Shown here: positions 49,543 to 58,105 of the stretch, piece by piece | How the letters are laid out: each line of letters starts with the position of its first letter | Numbering within the stretch: position 1 is the first letter of the stretch | Assembly (NCBI GenBank): GCA_034419075.1 | Contig: DAOULR010000010.1 | Coordinates: forward strand, 17,894-81,893 | From: E44-bin88 sp034419075 | Lineage (GTDB): Bacteria; Chloroflexota; Dehalococcoidia; Dehalococcoidales; BS750m-G39 | DNA length: 64,000 bases | Reading direction: 5' to 3' | The notes under the pieces: generated by a model | What the model was told of the DNA's origin: nothing | Seen by the model: the letters and a program-made list of their open reading frames with translations, nothing else | Databases searched by the model: none | Position numbers and translations under genes: made by a program

Positions 49543-50465
49543 ATCTGACTATGTCGGCAGCTCCCACCCACATCCCGGTGTTGCTGGAGGAGACCATCGA
49601 GGCGTTGGATGTCCAGCCCGGCGGCCGCTATATCGACGGCACTATTGGGCCTGGTGGTCACGCCGCGGCTATTCTGGAACGCAGCGCCCCCGGCGGACAG
49701 CTGCTGGGCATTGACGCCGACCCGAGGGCGATAAAAGTGGCTAAGTCCCGGCTCGAAGCCTACGGCGATTCCGTGCTCCTGGTCAACCAGAACTTCGCCA
49801 ATCTTAAATCAATCTGCTTAAGGCACGGCTTCTTCCCGGTGCACGGCATTCTCTTTGACCTTGGTCTTTCCTCGGTGCAGCTGGATAAGAACAACCGGGG
49901 TTTCAGCTTCCAGCATGATTCCCGGCTCGATATGCGCTTAAGCCCCCGCCAGGAGCTTACCGCCGACACTATCCTCAACTCCTCCTCCGAGAGACAGCTG
50001 GCCGAGCTTATCCGGGCCTATGGCGAGGAGCGCCACAGCCAGCGGATAGCCCGCCGCATCGTGCGTCAGCGCCCCATAAACACCAGCTTCCAACTCGCCC
50101 AGACGGTAGAGGAGGCGGTGGGGGGGCGGCGGGGCCGGATTCACCCCGCCACCCGCACCTTCCAGGCGCTGCGTATCGCCGTCAACCAGGAGCTGGAGAA
50201 CCTAGAGTCGGCGCTCAAGCAGGCAGTCGACCTGCTAGGCTTCGGCGGTCGGCTGGTGGTTATCAGCTACCACTCCCTTGAGGACCGCATCGTCAAGCAG
50301 TTTATGCACCAGCGGGCGAGTGGGGATGAGCCAGACTTAAGCTTAATCAATAAAAAGGTTATTACTCCGTCTCTGGCGGAAGTCCATTATAATCCGCGCA
50401 GCCGCAGCGCCAAGCTGAGGGCAGCGGAACGAATCTCTATGCCGAAGGAGAATAACGGTGGGTAA
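49539..50465 (+). CDS. rsmH: 16S rRNA (cytosine-1402-N4)-methyltransferase
   Basis: 308 aa. HIPVLLEETIEALDVQPGG and DGTIGPGGHAAAIL (SAM-binding) at the N-terminus, DLGLSSVQLD near residue 107, and the C-terminal SYHSLEDRIVKQF. It methylates the N4 of C1402 in 16S rRNA. The start ATG overlaps the mraZ stop (ATGA). An ATG 12 nt later is possible. The next gene overlaps it by 8 nt. Confidence 0.95.
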   Translation: MNLTMSAAPTHIPVLLEETIEALDVQPGGRYIDGTIGPGGHAAAILERSAPGGQLLGIDADPRAIKVAKSRLEAYGDSVLLVNQNFANLKSICLRHGFFPVHGILFDLGLSSVQLDKNNRGFSFQHDSRLDMRLSPRQELTADTILNSSSERQLAELIRAYGEERHSQRIARRIVRQRPINTSFQLAQTVEEAVGGRRGRIHPATRTFQALRIAVNQELENLESALKQAVDLLGFGGRLVVISYHSLEDRIVKQFMHQRASGDEPDLSLINKKVITPSLAEVHYNPRSRSAKLRAAERISMPKENNGG

Positions 50466-50697
50466 ACCAGCTATTGAGTACCAGAAGATGATGACCGAGA
50501 TTGTCTACGTGAACCTCCCTGGCCCCAAGGAACCCAATCCAGGGATGACCGGCGGTGAACTGCTGCACGGTTTCCTGGCCGAGCTGCATGAAGACTCGAG
50601 CAACGAGGTGCAGGCCCACCTGGGGGCTCTCTGCAGCAAGTGGAACGTGCGCTTCCGGAGAGAGGGCAGCACCGACACCATAATCGGTAAAAAATAA
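50458..50697 (+). CDS. small hypothetical protein between rsmH and ftsA
   Basis: 79 aa from GTG 50458, overlapping the rsmH stop and preceded by GGAGAA. It is soluble, with no membrane segment, so it is not FtsL, which normally occupies this slot. Features are MTEIVYVNLPGPKEPNPGMTGGELLHGFLAELHEDSS and a basic end (CSKWNVRFRREGS). I do not recognise it. Position in the division operon suggests a link to FtsA/FtsZ. The 126-nt gap to ftsA holds no clear promoter. Confidence 0.6.
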   Translation: MGKPAIEYQKMMTEIVYVNLPGPKEPNPGMTGGELLHGFLAELHEDSSNEVQAHLGALCSKWNVRFRREGSTDTIIGKK

Positions 50698-50823
50698 ATA
50701 GTGACGGAGAAGTTCAATCTTCTAAGCTTGCCGTGAGGTGAAGAGTCACTCGGGGAGGTTTGAAGATGTGAGAACTAAAAACATTGAATCAAGACCCGAA
50801 TATCTCAAAAAAGGAGGGGGCAG

Positions 50824-52044
50824 ATGACAAAACGAGGGGTTTTAACTTCTATTGATGTTGGCACCACCAAGGTATGCACCACTATCGCCGATGTGAACGA
50901 AGCGGGCAACATCCGCGTGGTGGGGGTGGGGGTTACGCCGTCGGTAGGGTTGCACAAAGGGCTGGTGGTCAACATCAACGAGGCCAGGGAATCAGTCCGG
51001 GAATCGGTGAAGAAGGCGGAGCAGGCCAGTGGTTACAAGGTGGAATCGGCCTATGTCGGCGTCACCGGCCGGCACGTAACCTCGCTCAACAACCGGGCCG
51101 TGGTTGCCATCACCCGTAACGACCGCCTGGTGCGCTCCGATGACCTGAAGCGAGTCCTGACGACTGCCCGCAGCGTCAAGGTACCGATGGACAGGAGGCT
51201 ACTCCACGTTATTCCTCGTGGTTACGCTGTGGACGGCCAGGCGGGGGTCAAGAACCCAATAGGAATGCATGGCTTCCGGCTCGATGTCGAAGCCCACATC
51301 ATCACCGCCGCCGTGACCTCGGTGCAAAACCTGGTAAAGTGCATCCGCGGCATCGGGCTCGATATCGACGACCTTATCCTGGAACCCTTGGCCAGCAGCG
51401 AGGCGGTGCTCTCCGAGGATGAGAAGCAGGTAGGCGTCGTCTTAGCCGACATCGGCGGCGGCACCACCGACATCGCTATCTTCCGGGAAGGCAGCATCTG
51501 GCACACCGCCATTCTTCCCGTCGCCGGCTACCAGATAACCAGGGACATCGCCATCGGCCTGGGGCTGCCCTTCGACGTGGCCGAAGAGATGAAAAAGAAG
51601 TACGGCTCCGTCACCCCGATCCATGAGACCAAGGGGGGCTCGGGCAGCGACACCCTGACCACCAACGGGCACGGTGTTTCCCATCAGGACCTCTGCGACA
51701 TCATCCGCGCTCGGGTGGAAGAGGTACTCCGGCTTATCGTTCTTGAGATGCCCAGTTCCGACTACGAGACGCTGGTCCCCGACGGCATCGTGCTTACCGG
51801 CGGCAGTTCCAACCTGGCGGGCATCGAAGCCCTGGGGCGCAATACCCTGCAGCTGCCGGTAAGGGTCGGCATCCCCAGCAATATCTACGGTATCTCGGAT
51901 TCCCTGCACGACCCAGCCTACGCCACCAGCGTTGGCCTGCTGCTCTGGGGAGCCAAGCACCGGGAGATGCAAACCTGGGGTCGCACTGGCTTGGGCTCGG
52001 GTTTGCGGCGCTTCGTTTCGAAGCTGTTTAAGGTGTTCCGTTAG
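50824..52044 (+). CDS. ftsA: cell division protein FtsA
   Basis: 406 aa actin-like ATPase. Phosphate-1 motif SIDVGTTKVCTTIA, a SHS2-type 1C domain (VESAYVGVTGRHVTSLNN), phosphate-2 LADIGGGTTDIAI, adenosine motif IVLTGGSSNLAGI. C-terminal GLRRFVSKLFKVFR is the amphipathic membrane-targeting helix. It links FtsZ to the membrane. The ribosome binding site AAAAAAGGAGGGGG is very strong and nearly the same as that of ftsZ, suggesting matched high expression. Confidence 0.95.
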   Translation: MTKRGVLTSIDVGTTKVCTTIADVNEAGNIRVVGVGVTPSVGLHKGLVVNINEARESVRESVKKAEQASGYKVESAYVGVTGRHVTSLNNRAVVAITRNDRLVRSDDLKRVLTTARSVKVPMDRRLLHVIPRGYAVDGQAGVKNPIGMHGFRLDVEAHIITAAVTSVQNLVKCIRGIGLDIDDLILEPLASSEAVLSEDEKQVGVVLADIGGGTTDIAIFREGSIWHTAILPVAGYQITRDIAIGLGLPFDVAEEMKKKYGSVTPIHETKGGSGSDTLTTNGHGVSHQDLCDIIRARVEEVLRLIVLEMPSSDYETLVPDGIVLTGGSSNLAGIEALGRNTLQLPVRVGIPSNIYGISDSLHDPAYATSVGLLLWGAKHREMQTWGRTGLGSGLRRFVSKLFKVFR

Positions 52045-52085
52045 CTGTAAAATCGGCTAATTTAGTAAAAAAGGAGGGGGGAGAA

Positions 52086-53213
52086 ATGGCAAAATCAACC
52101 TTTAGTCCGAATCCAGCCAAGATCAAGGTCTGCGGCTTGGGCGGTGGTGGCTGCAACGCTATCACCCGTATGGTCAGGGAGCAAATTCAGGGGGTGGAGT
52201 TTATCGGCATGAATACCGATGCCCAGGCCCTGTCGATTACCGAAGCTCCCGTCCGCGTCCAGCTCGGTGAAAAGCTCACCCGAGGTTTGGGCGTTGGTGG
52301 CGACCACGACCTGGGCCAGAAGGCAGCCGAAGAGAGCCGCGAGGAAATCGCCGAGCTTCTGGAAGGCTCCGACATGGTGTTCATCACCTGCGGCATGGGC
52401 GGTGGCACCGGTACCGGCGCCGCGCCAGTAGTGGCTGAGGCCAGTAAGCAGACCGGGGCACTGACCATCGCCGTGGTCACCAAGCCCTTCACCTTCGAGG
52501 GCACCCACCGCACCGAGGTGGCTGAGGACGGCATCGTCCGTCTGCTGGGCAAGGTCGATACTCTTATCATCATTCCCAACGACAAGCTGCTTGACCTCTG
52601 CGACCAGCAAACGGTGGTAGATAATGCCTTCAAGCTGGCCGACGACGTGCTACGCCACGGTGTCCAGGCTATCGCCGAGGTTATCACCGTACCGGGCTTA
52701 ATAAACCTCGACTTCGCTGACGTCAAGGCGGTGATGAAAGATGCCGGCCCGGCCTGGATGTCCATGGGCGTGGGTTCCGGCAAGAGCCGGGCTGTCGACG
52801 CGGCTAACGAGGCTCTAGCCAGCCCGCTGCTGGATGTTTCCGTTGAGGGCGCCAGTGGCGTGCTCTTCAATGTCTCCGGCGGCACCGGTCTTACCCTGTT
52901 CGAGGTCAACGAAGCCGCCGACGTCATCAAGGCAGCGGTAGACCCCGAGGCCAACATCATCTTCGGCGTGGCACAAGACCCGAGTATGGGCGAAGAGGTA
53001 AGGTTGACCCTGATTGCCACCGGCTTTGCTTCCAAGCTGGGAATGGCCGGCGTCAGTCGGGAAGAGGAGTTCAACGAGTTGCTTAGGGGCTTAAGAGGCA
53101 AGGAAGAGGAGCTGGATGTTCCCGCTTTCCTGCGCCGCCCCGCGTTTAGTCATCGGCGCCAACCAATTACGCCGTCAACTAAGCTAATAAAGACTCCGCC
53201 GGGCGCACCTTAG
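52086..53213 (+). CDS. ftsZ: cell division protein FtsZ
   Basis: 375 aa tubulin-like GTPase: GGGGCNAITRM, GLGVGGDHDLG, tubulin signature GGGTGTGAAP, and the T7-loop NLDFADVKAVM. C-terminal DVPAFLRRP matches the conserved FtsA-binding peptide; the linker after it is short (FSHRRQPITPST...). It builds the division ring. A clear terminator follows, so it is the last gene of the mraZ operon. Confidence 0.97.
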   Translation: MAKSTFSPNPAKIKVCGLGGGGCNAITRMVREQIQGVEFIGMNTDAQALSITEAPVRVQLGEKLTRGLGVGGDHDLGQKAAEESREEIAELLEGSDMVFITCGMGGGTGTGAAPVVAEASKQTGALTIAVVTKPFTFEGTHRTEVAEDGIVRLLGKVDTLIIIPNDKLLDLCDQQTVVDNAFKLADDVLRHGVQAIAEVITVPGLINLDFADVKAVMKDAGPAWMSMGVGSGKSRAVDAANEALASPLLDVSVEGASGVLFNVSGGTGLTLFEVNEAADVIKAAVDPEANIIFGVAQDPSMGEEVRLTLIATGFASKLGMAGVSREEEFNELLRGLRGKEEELDVPAFLRRPAFSHRRQPITPSTKLIKTPPGAP

Positions 53214-53249
53214 GGGTGAGCCCAGTGGCGATAACGGCAGATACAGGCT

Positions 53250-53291
53250 AAAAGGCTGCGGAGTGCTCTGGCTCTGCGGCCTTTTTTCTTT
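53250..53291 (+). terminator. intrinsic terminator after ftsZ
   Basis: Arms 53250-53263 and 53272-53285 form a 14-bp stem (12 Watson-Crick, two G-U) with an 8-nt loop. The right arm runs directly into T6 and CTTTG (to 53291). Clear rho-independent terminator. Confidence 0.9.
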
Positions 53292-53328
53292 GTCTTAAAA
53301 ATAGGGGGGTAAATGGGGGTAGAAGTCC

Positions 53329-53382
53329 TTGACAAGCACTATATGTTGTGGTATTGTATCTTCGCTGCACAATATAAGGTAG
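53329..53382 (+). promoter_or_regulatory. nrdR-nrdJ promoter with two NrdR boxes
   Basis: TTGACA (53329-53334), 17 nt, TATTGT (53352-53357). NrdR boxes at 53336-53351 (GCACTATATGTTGTGG) and 53367-53382 (GCACAATATAAGGTAG) match the ACACWATATATWGTGT-type consensus and are exactly 31 bp apart, three helical turns, the spacing known for NrdR. The first overlaps the spacer and the second lies just past the start site, so NrdR should repress its own operon. Confidence 0.85.
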
Positions 53383-53391
53383 TGGTGAGCC

Positions 53392-53931
53392 ATGAACTGT
53401 CCCTATTGCGGTCATAGTGAAGACAAGGTTATCGACTCCCGTGAGGTAAATGAGGGCATACGCCGTCGGCGTCAGTGCCTGGGCTGCGGCGAACGCTTTA
53501 CCACCTACGAACGGCTACAGCCCGCCAGCCTCTTTGTTATTAAAAAGGACGAGCGGCGCGAGGAGTTCGACCGAGAAAAGCTGCTCTCCGGCATCCGCAA
53601 GGCCTGTGAAAAGCGCCCGCTGCCCACGGGCAGTGTGGAAAAGCTGGTCGACGATATAGAAGCCGAGCTTTACCAGCTGGGCAAGGCGGAGGTGCCCAGC
53701 ACCGTCGTCGGCGACATCGTCATGGAAAGGCTGAAGAGCCTGGACCACATCGCCTACATCCGTTTCGCCAGCGTCTACCGGGAGTTCGCCGATATCACCA
53801 CTCTGAAAGAGGAAGTGGATACACTGCTCGGCGCTGAAGCCGAACCCTCTGTTCCCTCCAGCCAGCTGCCCCTCCTCCCCGATGCGGAGCTGGCGGGGGT
53901 GGCTAAAAATCGACGGAGGAGGCGGAGATGA
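53392..53931 (+). CDS. nrdR: transcriptional repressor NrdR
   Basis: 179 aa. N-terminal zinc ribbon CPYCGHSEDKVIDSR...RRRRQCLGCGERFTTYERL (1-43), followed by an ATP-cone (LFVIKKDERREEFDREKLLSGIRKACEK...). NrdR reads ATP/dATP and represses ribonucleotide reductase genes. Its C-terminus is longer than usual (to 179 aa, with PSVPSSQLPLLPDAELAG). The stop overlaps the nrdJ start by 4 nt. Confidence 0.95.
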   Translation: MNCPYCGHSEDKVIDSREVNEGIRRRRQCLGCGERFTTYERLQPASLFVIKKDERREEFDREKLLSGIRKACEKRPLPTGSVEKLVDDIEAELYQLGKAEVPSTVVGDIVMERLKSLDHIAYIRFASVYREFADITTLKEEVDTLLGAEAEPSVPSSQLPLLPDAELAGVAKNRRRRRR

Positions 53932-56579
53932 GCCCGGCCAAGAATCAAACCGCCCAGCCGCTGGTCGACCGCAACCAGATTGCGCGGGCTATCTTTAAGA
54001 TCGCCGAGGATATGGGCATGTCGAACCGGGACCGCGTCGAGCAGCTAACCTCTCAGGTTATCGAGCGCCTGGAGCAAAAGCCGTCCCTGATGGCCAAGGA
54101 AGTAGTGGCCCAGCCCCTGCCGGGGATGGAGGAGCTGGTCATCAAGCCCCGCCGCACCGCCCGCCAGCTCAGCGATGGGGAGATTGAGGCTCTGGTCAAG
54201 GAAGTCCTGGGGGACGAAAAGCCCCCCAAAGACGCTGAAGAGCCTAAAATGAAGGCCGAAGAGCCAGCCAAGCAAGAGGAGGTCAAGCCTGAGATGGAAA
54301 CAACCGCTGTCGTTCAACCCCAGGCTCCACCCTCATCGGGCATCGATATCAGCAAAAACGCTCGTCGCGTTCTGGAAAAACGCTATCTAAAGAAAGATAA
54401 GCAGGGCAAGGTAGTCGAGACACCGGAAGAAATGCTGCGCCGCGTGGCGCAGGCTATCGCCGCCGCCGAGCTTAACTATGACCCCAAGGCCGAGGTCAAG
54501 GCCCGGGAAGACGAGTTCTACCAGCTCATGGCTAATTTAGAGTTTTTGCCCAACTCCCCCACCCTGATGAATGCGGGGCGGGAATTAGGCCAGCTTTCGG
54601 CCTGCTTCGTCATTCCCGTCAACGATTCCATGGAGTCCATCTTTGACGCCGTGAAGTACACCGCCCTCATCCACAAGAGCGGCGGTGGCACCGGCTTTTC
54701 CTTCAGTAACCTTAGGCCGGAGGGCGACTTTGTCAAGTCCACCTCGGGCGTGGCCAGCGGCCCCGTCTCCTTTATGGAGGTCTTTGACACCACCACCGAC
54801 GTCACCAAGCAGGGGGGGACGAGGCGGGGGGCCAACATGGGCATCTTGAGCGTTGACCACCCCGATATCATGCGCTTCATTACGGCCAAGGATAACCCCA
54901 GAAAGTTGACCAACTTCAACATCTCGGTGGCGGTGACCACCGAGTTTATGGAGGCGGTCAAGAATGACGACGAATACGAGCTGCTCAGCCCCCGCACCAA
55001 AAAGGTGGTGACTAAGCTCAACGCCAAAGAGGTCTTCGATAAAATCGTGGATATGGCCTGGAAGACCGGTGACCCCGGTATCGTCTTTATCGACCGTATC
55101 AACAAGGACAACCCCACCCCCAAGCTGGGCAAGATAGAATCGACCAACCCCTGCGGCGAGCAGCCCCTCCTCCCCTACGAGTCCTGTAATCTGGGCTCAA
55201 TCAACCTGGCGCGGATGCTCAAAGCCACTGACGGCAAATTCGAGATCGATTACCCTAAGCTGGCCAAGGCGGTCAGGACCGCCGTCAGGTTCCTGGATAA
55301 CGTCATTGACGTCAACAAGTTCCCCCTCCCTCAGATTGAGGATATGACCAAGAAATCGCGCAAGATAGGGCTGGGGGTGATGGGATTTGCCGACATGCTG
55401 CTCATGCTGGATATCCCCTATAACTCGGAGGAGGCGCTGAAAGTAGGCACTGAGGTGATGCGCTTCGTCCACGACGAGGCGGATAAAGCCTCGGCGGCGC
55501 TGGCCGAAGAAAGGGGCATCTTCCCCGCTTACCCGGGCAGTATCTATGACGTTCCCGGCGGCGCCAAGATGCGCAACGCCTCCTGCACCACTATCGCCCC
55601 TACCGGGACCTTAAGCATCATCGCCGGCTGTTCCAGTGGCATCGAGCCCCTCTTCGCCCTGAGCTACACGCGTAACATACTGGACGGTGCCCATATGGTG
55701 GAGGTGAACCCCTATTTCGAGAAAGTGGCCCGCGACGGCGGCTTCTACTCCGACGAGATGATGAAGCAGCTGGCCGAGGGGGCCAGGCTCAAGGATATGG
55801 AAAAAATCCCTGATGAAATCAAACAGCTATTCGTTACCGCCCACGAGATAACTCCCGAATGGCACGTCAGGATGCAGGCCGCCTTCCAGAAGTCAACCGA
55901 TAACGCCGTTTCCAAGACGGTCAACTTCCCCCATGAGGCGACGCGGGAGGACATCACCAATGTCTACAGGATGGCTTATGAAGAGGGGCTGAAGGGGATA
56001 ACCATCTACCGCGACCGCAGCCGCGATTCCCAGGTATTAAGCACGGGTAAGAGCAAGAAAGAAAAGCCCTTTAAGCTGACGCCCCGCAAGAGGCCCACCG
56101 AGACCAAGGGAGCGATTACCAAGGTCAGCACTGGCTGCGGCTCCCTCTACATAACGGTGGCTTATGACGACGAGGGCATTTTCGAGGTCTTCGCCACGCT
56201 GGGCAAGTCGGGCGGCTGCGCCTCCGCCCAGCTCGAAGCCACCTGCCGTCTGATTACGCTGGCGCTACGTTCGGGGGTTGATGTCGCCTCGGTGGTCAAA
56301 CAGCTCAAGGGTATCCGCTGTCCCAACATGGCCTGGGAGAACGGCAAGTCCATCCTCTCCTGCGCTGATGCCATCGCCAGCGTCCTGGAAAGGCACATCG
56401 GTGCTGAGAGCGGTCAGATTGTAGCCACGCCCCCCGAGGTGGCTCTGAATAGTGAGAACGGCGGCCAGGGCACCGACGCCGTCAAGAACCTGGCCGGGCA
56501 GTGCCCCGACTGCGGTAACCTGCTGGTATATCAGGAGGGGTGTTACATCTGTCCGAGTTGCGGGTATACGAAGTGTTAA
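53928..56579 (+). CDS. nrdJ: adenosylcobalamin-dependent class II ribonucleotide reductase
   Basis: 883 aa. Residues 1-60 (RNQIARAIFKIAEDMG, VEQLTSQVIERLE) look like a degenerate ATP-cone, followed by a Lys/Glu/Pro-rich linker (about 100-135). The barrel has FLPNSPTLMNAG, SGGGTGFSFSNLRP, and the active-site TNPCGEQPLLPYESCNLGSINL, a class II form. The C-terminal CPDCGNLLVYQEGCYICPSCGYTKC would serve as thiol relay or zinc site. It reduces ribonucleotides with B12 and without oxygen. It is the only reductase in the window. Loss of a clear allosteric cone suggests altered control of overall activity. Confidence 0.95.
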   Translation: MSPAKNQTAQPLVDRNQIARAIFKIAEDMGMSNRDRVEQLTSQVIERLEQKPSLMAKEVVAQPLPGMEELVIKPRRTARQLSDGEIEALVKEVLGDEKPPKDAEEPKMKAEEPAKQEEVKPEMETTAVVQPQAPPSSGIDISKNARRVLEKRYLKKDKQGKVVETPEEMLRRVAQAIAAAELNYDPKAEVKAREDEFYQLMANLEFLPNSPTLMNAGRELGQLSACFVIPVNDSMESIFDAVKYTALIHKSGGGTGFSFSNLRPEGDFVKSTSGVASGPVSFMEVFDTTTDVTKQGGTRRGANMGILSVDHPDIMRFITAKDNPRKLTNFNISVAVTTEFMEAVKNDDEYELLSPRTKKVVTKLNAKEVFDKIVDMAWKTGDPGIVFIDRINKDNPTPKLGKIESTNPCGEQPLLPYESCNLGSINLARMLKATDGKFEIDYPKLAKAVRTAVRFLDNVIDVNKFPLPQIEDMTKKSRKIGLGVMGFADMLLMLDIPYNSEEALKVGTEVMRFVHDEADKASAALAEERGIFPAYPGSIYDVPGGAKMRNASCTTIAPTGTLSIIAGCSSGIEPLFALSYTRNILDGAHMVEVNPYFEKVARDGGFYSDEMMKQLAEGARLKDMEKIPDEIKQLFVTAHEITPEWHVRMQAAFQKSTDNAVSKTVNFPHEATREDITNVYRMAYEEGLKGITIYRDRSRDSQVLSTGKSKKEKPFKLTPRKRPTETKGAITKVSTGCGSLYITVAYDDEGIFEVFATLGKSGGCASAQLEATCRLITLALRSGVDVASVVKQLKGIRCPNMAWENGKSILSCADAIASVLERHIGAESGQIVATPPEVALNSENGGQGTDAVKNLAGQCPDCGNLLVYQEGCYICPSCGYTKC

Positions 56580-56615
56580 GGTGTGGGAATCAATTAAACT
56601 ATAAGGAGGAGGACG

Positions 56616-56918
56616 ATGGCTGAGCAGGGTACTAAGCAGGAAGTTCAGGTTGTATTTCCAGATAGCCTTAAGGGTGGAGTATATTCTAACTTTATGGTCG
56701 TTACACATACCAAGGAAGAGTTTGTTCTGGATTTCATGTTAGTTGTGCCTCCCGTTGGCTCTGTTACCGCGCGGGTCATTACTAGTCCTGGTCATTTGAA
56801 GAGAATGATTTCTGCTCTTGTGCAAAACGTAAGTAAATACGAGGAGAAATTTGGTAGAGTGATTGCGGCAGAAGAGCCCCCGAAGCCAACGATGGGCTTC
56901 CATCCTCCATCAGCGTAG
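56616..56918 (+). CDS. DUF3467 family protein
   Basis: 100 aa matching DUF3467: PDSLKGGVYSNFMVVTHTKEEFVLDF and ARVITSPGHLKRMISALVQNVSKYEEKFG. The family is widespread in anaerobic bacteria and archaea and has no known role. AAGGAGGAGG lies just upstream. It lies 37 nt after nrdJ and 12 nt before a small membrane-associated gene. Confidence 0.82.
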   Translation: MAEQGTKQEVQVVFPDSLKGGVYSNFMVVTHTKEEFVLDFMLVVPPVGSVTARVITSPGHLKRMISALVQNVSKYEEKFGRVIAAEEPPKPTMGFHPPSA

Positions 56919-56929
56919 GAGGGGTAAAA

Positions 56930-57211
56930 GTGCAGTTCGACCTGCTGTCATGGGGGATAGGCATTCCTACTGGTATAGGCGTTAATTGGTTATCTATTTG
57001 GCTATATCAAAGGTATCACAGAAAAAGACAAACGAAAGGTGATTATTTCACCGCGTCTTACTCAAACGGCGGTATTGACTTTGAGGGCCGTATAAAGTCA
57101 CATATTTCAACGGAAGAAATCGTTAAGAGCTTGCTTGAATCGCTTAAGCGTAAGCCCGAGGCTGAAGATCAATCGACCTCTAACCCTCCTCAAAACAATG
57201 AGGCTGATTAG
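56930..57211 (+). CDS. small protein with one N-terminal membrane segment
   Basis: 93 aa from GTG 56930 (AGGAGG 7 nt upstream). Residues 3-27 (LLSWGIGIPTGIGVNWLSIWLY) are a membrane helix, followed by a basic patch (RYHRKRQTKG) and a charged soluble tail. Located directly after DUF3467. Not recognised; a membrane anchor for its neighbour is possible. Confidence 0.6.
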   Translation: MQFDLLSWGIGIPTGIGVNWLSIWLYQRYHRKRQTKGDYFTASYSNGGIDFEGRIKSHISTEEIVKSLLESLKRKPEAEDQSTSNPPQNNEAD

Positions 57212-57221
57212 AGACCTCCCC

Positions 57222-57383
57222 CCACCCCAGGTCTTCTTCCCACCCAATACCCACCCTAAAGAGGTGTAACCTCTATATGCTTCTCTTCCCACCACCCGTT
57301 GGTGGAGGGACAGAATATGGGGGTTTGAAAGGGGGCGTAGCCCCCTTTCTACCTTAAAGGGCGGCGGGTGGGAATAGATAAAA
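57222..57383 (+). repeat. GC-rich double-hairpin intergenic repeat, copy 2
   Basis: Reverse-complement relative of copy 1 (37231-37368). Perfect 10-bp hairpin GAAAGGGGGC/GCCCCCTTTC at 57327-57349, a variable hairpin AGAGGT/ACCTCT near 57260-57274, and additional arms CCACC/GGTGG at about 57290-57305. The flanking blocks TCTTCCCACCCAATACCC and ACCTTAAAGGGCGGCGGGT are shared with copy 1. It fills the 186-nt gap between the small membrane gene and the HEAT gene. Confidence 0.8.
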
Positions 57384-57397
57384 TCAGAGTGGGGGGA

Positions 57398-58048
57398 TTA
57401 AGGGGGATTTTCCCTATCGTGCTTCTTTAAGAACTGCTCCGCTTTCTTAGCCGTACCTTTCCTGGTGCTATTCAGCTGTTTCCTGACGAGCTTTAACACA
57501 CGTTCCTTGTCCCCGATTTGCCCGAAAAACTCATCAAAGGAGGTCATGGCGTGTCCCAGCGCTATGCGGCGGCACTCGTCGGTCTGGTATTGGGCAGTCT
57601 CCACCTTCAAGAGTTCAGCCACAATGCGGTCGGTAAGCTCTGGCCTGGCTTGGGCGATAATAGCGGCGCCCCCGATGACATTAGCGGCTACAATCAGCGT
57701 CGGGCCCTTAACTGGGGAGAAATAGCGGTAGAAGATGGACTCGAACTTGTTGGCCGTATCTACGGCCGTCAGGTTGGCCAGGATAAGAAAGGCATCGCAC
57801 CTGAGAAAGGTGTTGTCGATATCGAGGCGCTGGACGAAGAAGTCGAAATGGGGATAGAGAACTTCGGGCTGCTTCTGGCTGATGATGCGCAGGACCTTGC
57901 TGCAGCCGAATCTTACGCTGGCCTGGCGGGCGCTCAATCCTTCCAGAATGTCGGCGAGCAGTGCCGGCTCGCCGATAATCCGCTGCGCAATCTGCTCCTT
58001 ATCGCTTTCTTTTTGTGCGATTTGCTGGAGGAGTGGTGATTCGCCCAT
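57398..58048 (-). CDS. HEAT-repeat-like helical protein
   Basis: 216 aa, almost entirely alpha-helical, with repeat-like stretches (ALLADILEGLSARQASVRFGCSKVLRIIS, DIDNTFLRCDAFLILANLTAV, PELTDRIVAELLKVET). The C-terminal tail is basic (RKQLNSTRKGTAKKAEQFLKK). This fits a HEAT/armadillo scaffold that binds proteins or nucleic acid. No catalytic motif. It diverges from the adenine-deaminase-like gene across 57 nt. Confidence 0.65.
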   Translation of the reverse strand: MGESPLLQQIAQKESDKEQIAQRIIGEPALLADILEGLSARQASVRFGCSKVLRIISQKQPEVLYPHFDFFVQRLDIDNTFLRCDAFLILANLTAVDTANKFESIFYRYFSPVKGPTLIVAANVIGGAAIIAQARPELTDRIVAELLKVETAQYQTDECRRIALGHAMTSFDEFFGQIGDKERVLKLVRKQLNSTRKGTAKKAEQFLKKHDRENPP

Positions 58049-58068
58049 AGTTTCTCCCTGCGTGGTAT

Positions 58069-58097
58069 TTTACCACTTATCCCGAAGCCTGTATAAT
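58069..58097 (+). promoter_or_regulatory. promoter of the amidohydrolase/radical SAM gene pair, leaderless
   Basis: TTTACC (58069-58074, weak), 17 nt, TATAAT (58092-58097), which ends 8 nt before ATG 58106. No ribosome binding site is possible in between. Confidence 0.55.
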
Positions 58098-58105
58098 GGG
58101 ACAGT

